21,025 bases of DNA from Bacteroidales bacterium (lineage in GTDB: Bacteria; Bacteroidota; Bacteroidia; Bacteroidales; B18-G4), in assembly GCA_030618905.1 (NCBI GenBank), contig JAUXCL010000014.1, positions 1-21,025 of the forward strand. The letters are read 5' to 3'. Of this stretch, positions 6,974 through 15,372 are shown piece after piece. Each line of letters begins with the position of its first letter. Position 1 is the first letter of the stretch. The position numbers and the translations under genes are program-made. The notes under the pieces were generated by a model. That model was not told the DNA's origin. It did not search any database and worked only from the letters and a program-made list of their open reading frames with translations.

Positions 6974-9658
6974 TTAATCAATAGATTGGTTAATTGAGAA
7001 ATGGAAGTTACTGCCACCCCTCACACCAGGAATTGGGACATCATCAAATCCGTAGCCCCAGTCAAGTCCGAGCACACCAAACATTGGCAAGAATATCCTG
7101 ACCCCAAATCCGGCAGATCTGTATACATTAAAGGGGTCATAATCCTTATGAAACACAAAGTTATTACCTGCTTCGAGGAATCCCATCACATATATTGTGG
7201 CTGAAGGATTCAATGAGAGTGGGTACCTTAGTTCAAGCGTATATTTATCATACACTATCCCGCCTACTCCATCATAAATGATTTTTGCAGGAGTGATCAG
7301 CCTGGGCCTGTCATATCCACGCATACCAATGATTTCCCTGCCATCAAGCTGGTTATAACCAGTCAACCCGTCACCACCTAAATAAAAACGATCGAAGGGT
7401 GTAACACCAACGTCCTCATTGTATGCCGCAAGGAAACCAAATTTAATCCTGGCATGCAAAACCATTTTATCAAAGATCTCCAGGAAGAATGATAAACGAA
7501 CCTTCCATTTATAATATTCAATCCAGCGGTACTTTTCCTCCGGAATCATCGTAGAATAATCCTTATTTGAGAACAAGGAATAAGGTGGTGTTAGCTCCAG
7601 GGAAACGGAGATATCCGATCCATTCCTCGGATATATTGGGCTGGGGGATGTAGAATTTCTGCCAATGATGATATTATAGTTGAAGTTATTATAAAATCCT
7701 GTACCGCCACCGGCAGCAATAATTTCAGACCAGTTATTCAGGTCATATCGCTGCAGGTTTATACCATGGTAGATTGTAAAATAGTCATCCGGCCATTTCA
7801 GGCGCTTGCTCAATCCAAATGAAAGGCCATTAATCTTAAAATAAGAGTATGCCAGGTCATTCTTGTTCAGGCCATTGGTATAACGGGAATGATAATAAGA
7901 AACAGAAAAGGCTTTGGGTTTTTTACCACCAAGCCAGGGTTCGGTGAAAGATGCGCTATAGCTGATATACCCACGGCCGTATGATTGTACCCTTAGGCTT
8001 AGTTTTTGCCCATCACCGGATGGGACTGGTTTCCAGGCTCCTTTTTTGAAAAAATTCCGCAGGGAGAAGTTATTAAAAGAAAGGCCCAGTGTTCCGATAA
8101 TTCGGCCATAACCCCAGCCACCAGATAGTTCAATCTGGTCAGCTGATGTCTCTTCCACATGGTAGATGATGTCGACTGTTCCATCTTCAGGGTTAGGAAG
8201 GATTTCGGGATTAATGCTTTCCGGGTTGAAATATCTTAATTGTCCGAGCTCTCTGATCGTCCTGATTATGTTTGACCTACTGAACAAATCTCCCGGTTGG
8301 GTCCTGATCTCTCTCATGACGACATGGTCGTTGGTCTTGGTATTACCCATAACAGACACGCGGTTAATACGAGCCTGCTTCCCTTCACGCAGCCTTATTT
8401 CCACATCAATTGAGTCATTTTCCACAAGAACTTCAACCGGCATGGCCTGGAAAAACAAATATCCTTGATCCATATAAATAGAACTGATATCATAGCCATT
8501 CTGATCAAAATTCAGTTTGGTATCCAGCAGATCTTTGTTATACACATCCCCTTTTTTGATGCCCAGCACCAAATCCAGCTCATCACTGGTATATTTGGTG
8601 TTACCCACCCAGGTAATGTTCCGGAAATAATACCTGTTGCCTTCATTAAGGATAAGGTCAATATTGATGGACTTATCGTTATGACGGTATATTGAATCTT
8701 TAATGATCTTAAAATCCCTAAATCCCAGGGTGTTATATTTCTTAACCAGGTTTTCCTGATCAGTCTCAAAATTCTCTTCGATAAACTTTGATGACTTGAA
8801 GAGCCTGATGCGTATATTTTCGGCCATATAGAGTTGCATTTCCTGGACGATGCTATGAAACCTCAACCTAACTGCATTGTTAACAATTCTAAATATCAGA
8901 TAAGGCATGTTGGCCAGGGGTCGAAAATACCCTTTCTCCTTGGTTTCCTTGAAAACCTTTTTAATGCGTTGGTCATCCAGGAACTCATTACCCTGGATAT
9001 TAATACTGAAAACTTTGATTTTCTCATGCTTCTCCACATCAATGATAAGGATTACATGATTAGCCCTGGTAGTATCGGGAACTTGCTTGATAAATACTTC
9101 TGTATTCAGGTATCCCTTATCTTCAAAATAACTATAGATGGTATTCCGGATCCTGACCAATAAATTATCTGTAACCACATCACCCCTGACAATTTTCAGC
9201 TCGTCTTTCATATTGTCCTTCTCGCCCTTTTTCAGTCCTGTAAATGCATATTTAGAAAGACGGGGTCTCTCCTTAAGGTCAATGTTTAAGAAAACGAGGC
9301 CTCGTTGGATTTTGGTAATGGAAATCGAGATATGCTCAAAAAGGCCTTGTTCCCAAAGCTTCTTGATGGCATCACTGACTTCTTCTCCGGGTACTTTTAT
9401 CTTATCACCAACCGCCATTCCGGAAAGCATGATCAACACTTTCTGGTCAAGATATTGTATGCCGGAAATGGTAATTCCCCCGATTTCATATTCAGCAGGG
9501 GTATTGTAGTCGATCAGGCCATCATCATCGGGATCGACCTGTGCCTGAAGGCTCATAAGGATTCCTGTCGACAACAGGAAGAGCAAAAGAAATTTTCTGA
9601 GTAATCCTGAATAACTCCGTTTGGTACTTATGTTATGGTCCTTTGCAGTAATGCTCAT
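6974..9658 (-). CDS. bamA: Outer-membrane protein assembly factor BamA (Omp85)
   Basis: Essential outer-membrane insertase that folds beta-barrel proteins into the outer membrane. It has 894 residues, longer than the roughly 800 of E. coli. A long charged n-region precedes the signal core (LLLFLLSTGILMSLQAQ, cleavage near residue 40). Five POTRA repeats can be traced at about 57-131, 132-211, 212-340, 341-427 and 428-503; recurring signs are a V-x-G-N or similar strand start and a closing GYL/GYR-type segment. The barrel runs from about 508 to the end, with the L6 motif MRGY at 779-782 (R780, equivalent to the VRGF arginine). Oddities are a DPDDDGLID calcium-loop-like sequence at 42-50, an insertion of about 40 residues in POTRA 3 (about 244-284), and a C-terminus FHFSINQSID that ends in Asp rather than an aromatic residue. 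It begins 10 bases after uppS and is followed by two skp/ompH genes. Confidence 0.96.
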   Translation of the reverse strand: MSITAKDHNISTKRSYSGLLRKFLLLFLLSTGILMSLQAQVDPDDDGLIDYNTPAEYEIGGITISGIQYLDQKVLIMLSGMAVGDKIKVPGEEVSDAIKKLWEQGLFEHISISITKIQRGLVFLNIDLKERPRLSKYAFTGLKKGEKDNMKDELKIVRGDVVTDNLLVRIRNTIYSYFEDKGYLNTEVFIKQVPDTTRANHVILIIDVEKHEKIKVFSINIQGNEFLDDQRIKKVFKETKEKGYFRPLANMPYLIFRIVNNAVRLRFHSIVQEMQLYMAENIRIRLFKSSKFIEENFETDQENLVKKYNTLGFRDFKIIKDSIYRHNDKSINIDLILNEGNRYYFRNITWVGNTKYTSDELDLVLGIKKGDVYNKDLLDTKLNFDQNGYDISSIYMDQGYLFFQAMPVEVLVENDSIDVEIRLREGKQARINRVSVMGNTKTNDHVVMREIRTQPGDLFSRSNIIRTIRELGQLRYFNPESINPEILPNPEDGTVDIIYHVEETSADQIELSGGWGYGRIIGTLGLSFNNFSLRNFFKKGAWKPVPSGDGQKLSLRVQSYGRGYISYSASFTEPWLGGKKPKAFSVSYYHSRYTNGLNKNDLAYSYFKINGLSFGLSKRLKWPDDYFTIYHGINLQRYDLNNWSEIIAAGGGTGFYNNFNYNIIIGRNSTSPSPIYPRNGSDISVSLELTPPYSLFSNKDYSTMIPEEKYRWIEYYKWKVRLSFFLEIFDKMVLHARIKFGFLAAYNEDVGVTPFDRFYLGGDGLTGYNQLDGREIIGMRGYDRPRLITPAKIIYDGVGGIVYDKYTLELRYPLSLNPSATIYVMGFLEAGNNFVFHKDYDPFNVYRSAGFGVRIFLPMFGVLGLDWGYGFDDVPIPGVRGGSNFHFSINQSID

Positions 9659-9668
9659 GCTGGATTTA

Positions 9669-10412
9669 CTAAGCTTTTAATTGTTCGCTCGTCTTACCAA
9701 ATCTTCGTTCACGGCCCTGATAATCAACAATTGCTTCATACAGGTCTTCTTTTCTGAAGTCTGGCCACAATTTAGGTGTAAAATAGAGTTCAGCATATGC
9801 TATTTGCCATAACAAGAAATTGCTTATTCTGTATTCTCCACTGGTTCGGATTAGCAATTCCGGATCTGGCATGTTCGCTGTGTCAAGATATGAGGCAAAC
9901 ATTTCCTGATCAAGGTCTTCTACATTTAACTGCTTGTTTTTTACTTGTAAAGCGAGTTTTTTAAGGGTTTCTACAATTTCCCACCTGGAGCTATAGCTTA
10001 AAGCCAGCGTTAAGGTCATCCGGTCATTGCCTGCTGTATCATCAATAATTCTCATCAGGCCTTTATGTATGTTGGAAGGCAGGTTGTCAAGATTCCCAAT
10101 CGCATTTAAGCGGATATTATTTTTATTAAGCGTTTCTGTTTCCTTATTAATAGTCTGGAGCAATAAATGCATAAGTGCATCAATTTCAAATTTAGGACGC
10201 TTCCAGTTTTCTGTTGAAAAGGCATAGAGGGTAAGGTATTCAACGCCAAGTTCAGCTGCAGCCTCGGTAGATTCACGAACGGATTTAACTCCACTTTTAT
10301 GTCCGAAAGTACGTGGCTTTCCCCGCATCTTTGCCCACCTGCCATTACCGTCCATAATAATGGCAATATGTCGGGGGAGTCTCTCCAGGTCTATTTTATC
10401 TTTTAAGGTCAT
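9669..10412 (-). CDS. uppS: Undecaprenyl diphosphate synthase (cis-prenyltransferase)
   Basis: Condenses isopentenyl diphosphate units onto farnesyl diphosphate to give the C55 lipid carrier used for peptidoglycan and glycan export. The 247 residues match the family length. Conserved regions are HIAIIMDGNGRWA (15-27) with catalytic D21, FGHKSGVKSV, YLTLYAFSTENWKRP (59-73), LALSYSSRWEI, and the C-terminal pyrophosphate/IPP-binding RTSGEYRISNFLLWQ (189-203) followed by ELYFTPKLWPDF. All key residues are present. It lies 39 bases after the DUF6089-like barrel gene and 10 bases before bamA, so co-transcription with bamA is near certain. In Bacteroidota uppS commonly sits upstream of bamA. Confidence 0.96.
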   Translation of the reverse strand: MTLKDKIDLERLPRHIAIIMDGNGRWAKMRGKPRTFGHKSGVKSVRESTEAAAELGVEYLTLYAFSTENWKRPKFEIDALMHLLLQTINKETETLNKNNIRLNAIGNLDNLPSNIHKGLMRIIDDTAGNDRMTLTLALSYSSRWEIVETLKKLALQVKNKQLNVEDLDQEMFASYLDTANMPDPELLIRTSGEYRISNFLLWQIAYAELYFTPKLWPDFRKEDLYEAIVDYQGRERRFGKTSEQLKA

Positions 10413-10451
10413 TCAAACTACTTGTCTGCTGGCAAGAATATTTTTACATAA

Positions 10452-11261
10452 TTAATATTTTTTCCTCGTACCGAAGTCATTACACCGATAATGTTTAAAG
10501 AGGTTAAACTTATAGGTTATCGTGACCCCGACAAATGAGTACCAATCTTTGGTTTTTTTATCTCCTCTCATCATTCCCGGTTTATGTTTCATGGTTGGAT
10601 CAGAAAGTACTTGTGCAGAATTATTGGGGTTTATGCTTTCACCATCCAGATAATATGTTTCACTTACATCATCGATATAATCTGTCAATGTCTTTCTCAT
10701 TCCCCATTCCACTGCAAATCCCAACTTTTTAGTCAGGCTGTATTTAAAACCGATTCCAAAAGGCATTGCAAAACTAAATGTTTTATAGGGAGATCTGCCA
10801 TCGAAAGCAACATTTTGGCCTTCCGTACCCATATCTTTCAACTCGACCCCATCCACTTTCGGATTAAACCAAAACACCCCAACACCCACAAATACGTATG
10901 GAGCAACGTACTGACGTGTACTTCCGGTAATATAATCCAGAAAATTCAATTCCATGATAGCTGAAAACTCAGTAATCTTGGACTCGAACTTTAGCATACG
11001 ATCTAAATTGGCTTTGCTCACCTCATCATCTCCCTTGATAGTTCCTTGCAGAATGTTAAGCCTAAAGGCCCAGCGACTATCAAGATTATACCGGCCAACA
11101 AGTCCGTAGGAAAAACCAATTTGTGAAAACTGTTTGCCGGGATTCAGGTCACCGAGATAATATGAAACACCACCAAAGAGACCAACTTCCATACTTTTCT
11201 GAGAAAATCCCAGCAAGGACATCATGATCATCGGTAGCAATACAAGCAATTTTCTTTTCAT
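10452..11261 (-). CDS. DUF6089-like outer-membrane beta-barrel protein
   Basis: A secreted small barrel of 269 residues and unknown precise role. A signal peptide (MKRKLLVLLPMIMMSLLGFSQ, cleavage near 20-21) leads into alternating strands: MEVGLFGGVSYYLGDLNPG, IGFSYGLVGRYNL, WAFRLNILQG, ITEFSAIMELNFLDY, YVAPYVFVGVGVFWFNP, FSFAMPFGIGFKYSL, LGFAVEWGMRKTLTDYID and WYSFVGVTITYKFN. The opening GVSYYLGDLNP, the central AxPFGxGxKY segment and the RKTxTDYIDDVS segment recall the DUF6089 family found between nadK and uppS in many Bacteroidota, which supports the call. It probably forms an eight- to ten-strand barrel. The end (HYRCNDFGTRKKY) is basic and looks periplasmic. Distance to nadK is 31 bases and to uppS 39, so it is in the same operon. 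A role in envelope assembly is inferred only from context. Confidence 0.8.
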   Translation of the reverse strand: MKRKLLVLLPMIMMSLLGFSQKSMEVGLFGGVSYYLGDLNPGKQFSQIGFSYGLVGRYNLDSRWAFRLNILQGTIKGDDEVSKANLDRMLKFESKITEFSAIMELNFLDYITGSTRQYVAPYVFVGVGVFWFNPKVDGVELKDMGTEGQNVAFDGRSPYKTFSFAMPFGIGFKYSLTKKLGFAVEWGMRKTLTDYIDDVSETYYLDGESINPNNSAQVLSDPTMKHKPGMMRGDKKTKDWYSFVGVTITYKFNLFKHYRCNDFGTRKKY

Positions 11262-11292
11262 ATTCTTAATTAACCTTTAACAATTCCTGATA

Positions 11293-12171
11293 TCAATTTC
11301 TGATATCTAATCCCCATTTCAATTTATCCCGGATGGTATTAAAGAATGTTTTATTCCCTGTCTGAACAAGATTTATCTGAAAATTTTCTTTTTCAACCAA
11401 TAATTCAACAGAAGGATCAAACACTTCTGACCTCGAATCCAATGAAACGAGATATTGTTTGTCCCTTCCTTCCACTTTTATCCGGATTTTACTTTTGTCT
11501 GATATAACGATAGGCCGGATTGTTAAATTGTGCGGGGCGATGGGGGTTATCACAAAATTCTCAGACCCCGGTGTAAGTATCGGTCCCCCGCTGCTTAAAG
11601 AATATGCTGTAGAACCTGTTGGAGTTGCAACAATCAATCCATCTGCCCAATATTTACCCAGAAATATGTCATCCACCCAAACGTGAATTACAATGAGGGC
11701 TGTCGAGTTTTTCCTGTTGATGGTCAGGTCATTTAGCGCATAATTCATCTGACCGAATAAATCAGTTTCGGTCTTCAGCTTCAGTAATGTACGCTTATCA
11801 AGGATGTAGTTGCCATTTTTAAGATCATCAAGAGCAGAATCAATTTCATCCTTTGAAATACTGGATAAAAAGCCCAGTCGGCCAAGGTTTACCCCCATTA
11901 CAGGGATCCCTGAGTCGCGAACCAATGTTATGGTATCCAGCAAAGTGCCATCACCGCCAATGGAAAGTAAAAAATCAACTCTCCCCTCAAGGTCCTGATG
12001 GCTATTAAAGGTATCAACAGATGATTTAAACACGATAAGATCCTTGATGACCTCATGGAATGGTTCATAGAAGGTTAACCTGGACCCGAATGCTTCAAGC
12101 CTTTCTATCAATTGCCTGAGGTATTCAAGATTTTGGTCCGAAATTTTTTTGCCAAATAAAGCTATTTTCAT
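11293..12171 (-). CDS. nadK: NAD kinase
   Basis: Phosphorylates NAD to NADP with ATP or polyphosphate in the cytoplasm. The 292 residues fit the bacterial family. The hallmark GGDGT is at 72-76 with catalytic D74, followed by the family segments IPVMGVNLGRLGFLS, LNDLTINR, WADGLIVATPTGSTAYSLSSGGP (the second conserved block, diphosphate and nicotinamide side) and APHNLTIRPIVI. The ATG at 12171 gives the usual N-terminal KIALFGKK strand. It starts 93 bases after the stop of the upstream Omp85-like gene, where a TAATTTTG box may give it separate transcription. Next comes the DUF6089-like gene, 31 bases on. With nadB elsewhere in the window, two steps of NAD(P) supply are encoded, but on different transcripts. 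Confidence 0.96.
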   Translation of the reverse strand: MKIALFGKKISDQNLEYLRQLIERLEAFGSRLTFYEPFHEVIKDLIVFKSSVDTFNSHQDLEGRVDFLLSIGGDGTLLDTITLVRDSGIPVMGVNLGRLGFLSSISKDEIDSALDDLKNGNYILDKRTLLKLKTETDLFGQMNYALNDLTINRKNSTALIVIHVWVDDIFLGKYWADGLIVATPTGSTAYSLSSGGPILTPGSENFVITPIAPHNLTIRPIVISDKSKIRIKVEGRDKQYLVSLDSRSEVFDPSVELLVEKENFQINLVQTGNKTFFNTIRDKLKWGLDIRN

Positions 12172-12214
12172 ACTAAAAACGTGATAACGAATTTGCTAAG
12201 CGGATACAAGTTTA

Positions 12215-12222
12215 CAAAATTA
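12215..12222 (-). promoter_or_regulatory. Candidate -7 box upstream of nadK
   Basis: Minus-strand TAATTTTG matches the Bacteroidota TAnnTTTG -7 element and would give a leader of about 40 bases. No TTTG is found at a proper -33 distance, so support is partial. It lies in a 93-base gap, the largest within the nadK-uppS-bamA half of the block before the skp pair. Confidence 0.35.
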
Positions 12223-12264
12223 CAGGAATAATCTGTCAGGGGATTAACAATATTTAACATTTCT

Positions 12265-13719
12265 TTAGATAGAAGCTGTAAAATGTATGAAAACGCCCTT
12301 ATCTCCACGGTTATTGATGGAGAATTCCAGTCGGATAACGATGTCGTAATAGGTCACCAAATCCAGGCCCAGCCCATAACCAACCAACAGTGTATTATCG
12401 AGATAATTATGAAGGGCCCGGTCAGGATATGCATTGTAAACAAATCCTATATCAGTGAAAAAATTTAAATAAAAGGCATAATGTACTTTAGAGAATTTTT
12501 CTGAAGGAATAAACTTAAGGTTCATTATCCTGGGAGGAAGCAAGGCGAATTTAAAATTCGACTTGAACAGTCCAAAATTCTGACCATCAATAACATAAAG
12601 CTCGAATGAACGGACAAAATCCCTGCCATATCCTAAGCCCCAGGTAATAAAATATGGTTGCTCCCCTTTATTAGAGAACTTTGAATTCAATCCAAAAGCA
12701 TAATAAAACCTATCATTGAGCTTCCAGTATTTCCTGAAGGTCGTCAGGAAATAAAATACATTCAAATCGTTTGGGATCAGGCCTAATCCAATTTTCCCAA
12801 ATCCCATGTCAAAATAATAACCTTCCAGGGGATAGGGCCTGGAGTCGCGGTGATCACTTTTAAATTTATAATAAAGGGAGAAATATCTCAGGATATGTTT
12901 ATCATTGCTGGAATACCCGGGATTTTTAATCAGAAGGCTATCATCAAAATCGTCATAGTTATAATAAAGTTTGATCACATGCAGGTTATAGTAATTTCTG
13001 CGGTATGACAACTGAAGGAAGCTAAAACCTTTTGTCCGGACATAATTATCTTCATCCTTGTAAAAAACCCGTTTATTGTTTTCGGTATTGTACGCCACTT
13101 CATGATTCAGCTCTACACCGGCACCTACGCCAATCCCCAGTTTTTCTCTTTTATCGATGTAGGGTATGGTATAGAAAAAATCAAATTTCTGGTCATAACC
13201 AAATCGCAATCCGACATTCAGCTTTTCGCGGCGCCCCCGGAAATTATCCCAGACTACATTTATCCCGTAACTGACACGGCTCCAATCCCTGGCCTCAAGC
13301 CATGAGTTAAAGTTCCTTTCAGATAATTCAAAGATGGGTAAAGGCCAGATGTACCATCGTTCTATGAATTTCAAACGTACTGAGATACCGTTAGGATGTA
13401 TCCGGGATGGCACTGTATCGAAAGTGACAAAGTTAAAAAGGGAGGTATTGAGAAGGTTCTCGTGGCTTTTCTTAACAATTTGAGCAAAATATTTTTTACA
13501 GACTGTATCATTGACAGAAAACATGAGTTCCCGGTAAATAATATGGTCCCTGGTAACTTTATTACCATTCAGGGTAATGCTGTCGATGATAAAGAAGTCA
13601 TCTTCGCTATATGGAATATCACTGCAATCGAAAGGGATTTGGAATGTAGTATCCCTACGCGACTGCGAGGTAGCAAAAATGCTAATTAAAGAAAAAACAA
13701 GCAGCAAATAAATCCTCAT
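12265..13719 (-). CDS. Single-POTRA Omp85-like (BamA/TamA-type) outer-membrane protein
   Basis: A second Omp85-superfamily barrel, 484 residues, distinct from the full BamA. It has a signal peptide (MRIYLLLVFSLISIFATSQS), one POTRA-like domain at about 44-118 (FFIIDSITLNGNKVTRDHIIYRE onward, ending with GISVRLKFIERW), then strands to the C-terminus consistent with a 16-strand barrel. The family L6 motif region appears as GYGRDFVRSFELYVIDGQ, with R370 at the position of the BamA VRGF arginine but Ser in place of Gly. The end (IRLEFSINNRGDKGVFIHFTASI) resembles a barrel closing strand. The family includes insertases and two-partner transporters, and one POTRA domain alone does not say which. 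It stands 46 bases after the CBS gene and 93 before nadK, so it splits an otherwise familiar gene order. The substrate is unknown. Confidence 0.8.
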   Translation of the reverse strand: MRIYLLLVFSLISIFATSQSRRDTTFQIPFDCSDIPYSEDDFFIIDSITLNGNKVTRDHIIYRELMFSVNDTVCKKYFAQIVKKSHENLLNTSLFNFVTFDTVPSRIHPNGISVRLKFIERWYIWPLPIFELSERNFNSWLEARDWSRVSYGINVVWDNFRGRREKLNVGLRFGYDQKFDFFYTIPYIDKREKLGIGVGAGVELNHEVAYNTENNKRVFYKDEDNYVRTKGFSFLQLSYRRNYYNLHVIKLYYNYDDFDDSLLIKNPGYSSNDKHILRYFSLYYKFKSDHRDSRPYPLEGYYFDMGFGKIGLGLIPNDLNVFYFLTTFRKYWKLNDRFYYAFGLNSKFSNKGEQPYFITWGLGYGRDFVRSFELYVIDGQNFGLFKSNFKFALLPPRIMNLKFIPSEKFSKVHYAFYLNFFTDIGFVYNAYPDRALHNYLDNTLLVGYGLGLDLVTYYDIVIRLEFSINNRGDKGVFIHFTASI

Positions 13720-13765
13720 AATACAAAATGCTTGATTATTGATTTATTTCCGGCAATGTATATCA

Positions 13766-14437
13766 TTAATCACCAATATTCAAATAATTCATGAATGAAT
13801 CGAACCTGTCGCCCAGGTCTTCAAACATCTCCTGCCGTTCTGAATAAGAAGCTTTAACCGTATAATTATAACGGTTAAATGTCTGTAAGATACTGTCAAT
13901 ATTCATTGTGCTGACTTTAACAGCCACTTCAAGTTTGGTGGAATCAGGATATGATGTGATAAAGACATTTAACACCTTCGCATCATTGGATTCAACGATG
14001 CCGGATATCTCAGAAAGCATATAATCATTTTGGCTCATTTCAAGAACAATGATACTCCCGGGGCTTTCAATTGAAAAGATCTTTGCAATGTTTTCCACCA
14101 AGCTGTTCAAGGTTATGGATCCCAGGTATTTCTCTTTTGCATCTACAACAGGAACCAGTGTGAGTTTATGATCTCCGATCAGCTTGATGATATCATAAAT
14201 ATACTGATGCTGAAAGACAAAAACCCGGGGCAGGGATAGTTTATGGTTGCCCAGTGCTTCTTCCGGATCATTAAGGTTATATACATCAAGTTCGGAGATC
14301 AGGCCAAGGAAATTACCACTGTTAACGATGGGCAAATGGTTCACCTTATACTCTTCCATCCATGCCAATGCATCAATTCCTTTGTCTGATGTTTTTAATG
14401 GGGTAATATGGTCTGTAATCAGTTCTTTTGCAATCAT
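13766..14437 (-). CDS. CBS-pair domain protein with ACT-like C-terminus
   Basis: A soluble 223-residue regulator-type protein. Two CBS motifs form one Bateman module: about 1-58 (MIAKELITDHITPLKTSDKGIDAL, then VNHLPIVNSGNFLGLISELDV) and 70-125 (IYDIIKLIGDHKLTLVPVVDAKEKYLGSITLNSL). Such modules usually bind adenine nucleotides. Residues about 128-200 (GSIIVLEMSQNDYMLSEISGIVE, then TKLEVAVKVST) have the beta-alpha-beta pattern of an ACT-like domain, as in AcuB-type proteins. There is no transporter, IMPDH or kinase domain attached, so it probably acts on a partner. It starts 10 bases after rsgA stops and is followed 46 bases later by the Omp85-like gene. A CBS gene near nadK is seen in several Bacteroidota; its target is not established. 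Confidence 0.85.
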   Translation of the reverse strand: MIAKELITDHITPLKTSDKGIDALAWMEEYKVNHLPIVNSGNFLGLISELDVYNLNDPEEALGNHKLSLPRVFVFQHQYIYDIIKLIGDHKLTLVPVVDAKEKYLGSITLNSLVENIAKIFSIESPGSIIVLEMSQNDYMLSEISGIVESNDAKVLNVFITSYPDSTKLEVAVKVSTMNIDSILQTFNRYNYTVKASYSERQEMFEDLGDRFDSFMNYLNIGD

Positions 14438-14447
14438 TTGGTTTTAA

Positions 14448-15368
14448 TTAAGTAGTAAAATCATCTGAATGAATTATCCCCAGGTAATTTTGATACCGGG
14501 ATTCAGAAATATCGCCATTTTCCACTGCTTCAATTACTGCACATCCGGGTTCATGCACATGTGTGCAATTATAATACTTACAAGCATGCATCAGAGCCCT
14601 CATTTCAGGATATCGTTCCGCAAGTGTTCCCTTTTCCAGATCATACAGCCCAAACTCCTTTATCCCCGGTGTATCAACAATAAAGCCTCCAAATGTCAAA
14701 GGTATCATTTCTGCAAAGGTTGTTGTATGGATGCCTTTTTTATGGGCTTCGGAAATAGGTTTCGTTTTCAGTTTCAATTCAGGTTGTACCGTATTGATCA
14801 AAGCAGATTTTCCGACACCCGAATGCCCGGAGAAAAGACTTATCCTGTCCTTCATCTGTGTAATGAGTTGATCAATATTATCGCCCCTGATCGCTGACAC
14901 TTCCAAACAAGGATATCCGGCATTTTCATATATCCCCGACAGGGTTTTCAGCATGGCCAGCATTTCATCATTATAAATATCAATTTTATTGAATACCAAA
15001 CTGGCAGGGATGTGATAAGCCTCTGCGGTAATCAGGAAACGATCAATGAAACCCGTGGAAGTTCGGGGCTCCGCCAGGGTAACGATAAGGAAAGCATGAT
15101 CGATGTTAGCGGCAATGATTTGAGAAAGCTTTGATAATTTAGTGGCTTTCCGGATTATATAGTTGTACCTGGGGAAAATTTTTGAGATCAGGCCCGTATT
15201 GTCACCGGGTACCGGATCATACACCACCTTATCACCCACAGCAATCGGATTGGTAGTTTTAATACCTTTCATACGGAAAGATCCTTTTAGCTTGCACATA
15301 ATCGTACTCCTGTCCGGAGTATACACTGTGTACCAGCTGCCCGTTGATTTGATCACAATGCCTTCCAC
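14448..15368 (-). CDS. rsgA: Ribosome small-subunit-dependent GTPase A
   Basis: A GTPase that checks late maturation of the 30S subunit. The 306-residue protein has the circularly permuted G-motif order typical of RsgA. An OB fold (about 1-63, GIVIKSTGSWYTV and VGDKVVYDP) is followed by G4 NKID (117-120), G1 GHSGVGKS (171-178) and G3 DTPG (222-225), with a T-rich G2 segment (HTTTFAE) between the last two. The C-terminal zinc site is C253, C258, H260 and C266. The start is GTG at 15368: an in-frame stop lies two codons upstream and the next residues match the family N-terminus MxGIVIKSTGSWYTV. A strong TTTG/TATTTTTG promoter ends only 4 bases before this codon, so the mRNA may be leaderless or nearly so. 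The CBS gene follows after 10 bases. Confidence 0.96.
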   Translation of the reverse strand: MEGIVIKSTGSWYTVYTPDRSTIMCKLKGSFRMKGIKTTNPIAVGDKVVYDPVPGDNTGLISKIFPRYNYIIRKATKLSKLSQIIAANIDHAFLIVTLAEPRTSTGFIDRFLITAEAYHIPASLVFNKIDIYNDEMLAMLKTLSGIYENAGYPCLEVSAIRGDNIDQLITQMKDRISLFSGHSGVGKSALINTVQPELKLKTKPISEAHKKGIHTTTFAEMIPLTFGGFIVDTPGIKEFGLYDLEKGTLAERYPEMRALMHACKYYNCTHVHEPGCAVIEAVENGDISESRYQNYLGIIHSDDFTT

Positions 15369-15372
15369 AATT

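Noticed and set aside
8834..9604. Several 99-123 codon open frames antisense to bamA
   Set aside because: Overlapping one another and a conserved gene, with no protein-like features; shadow frames.
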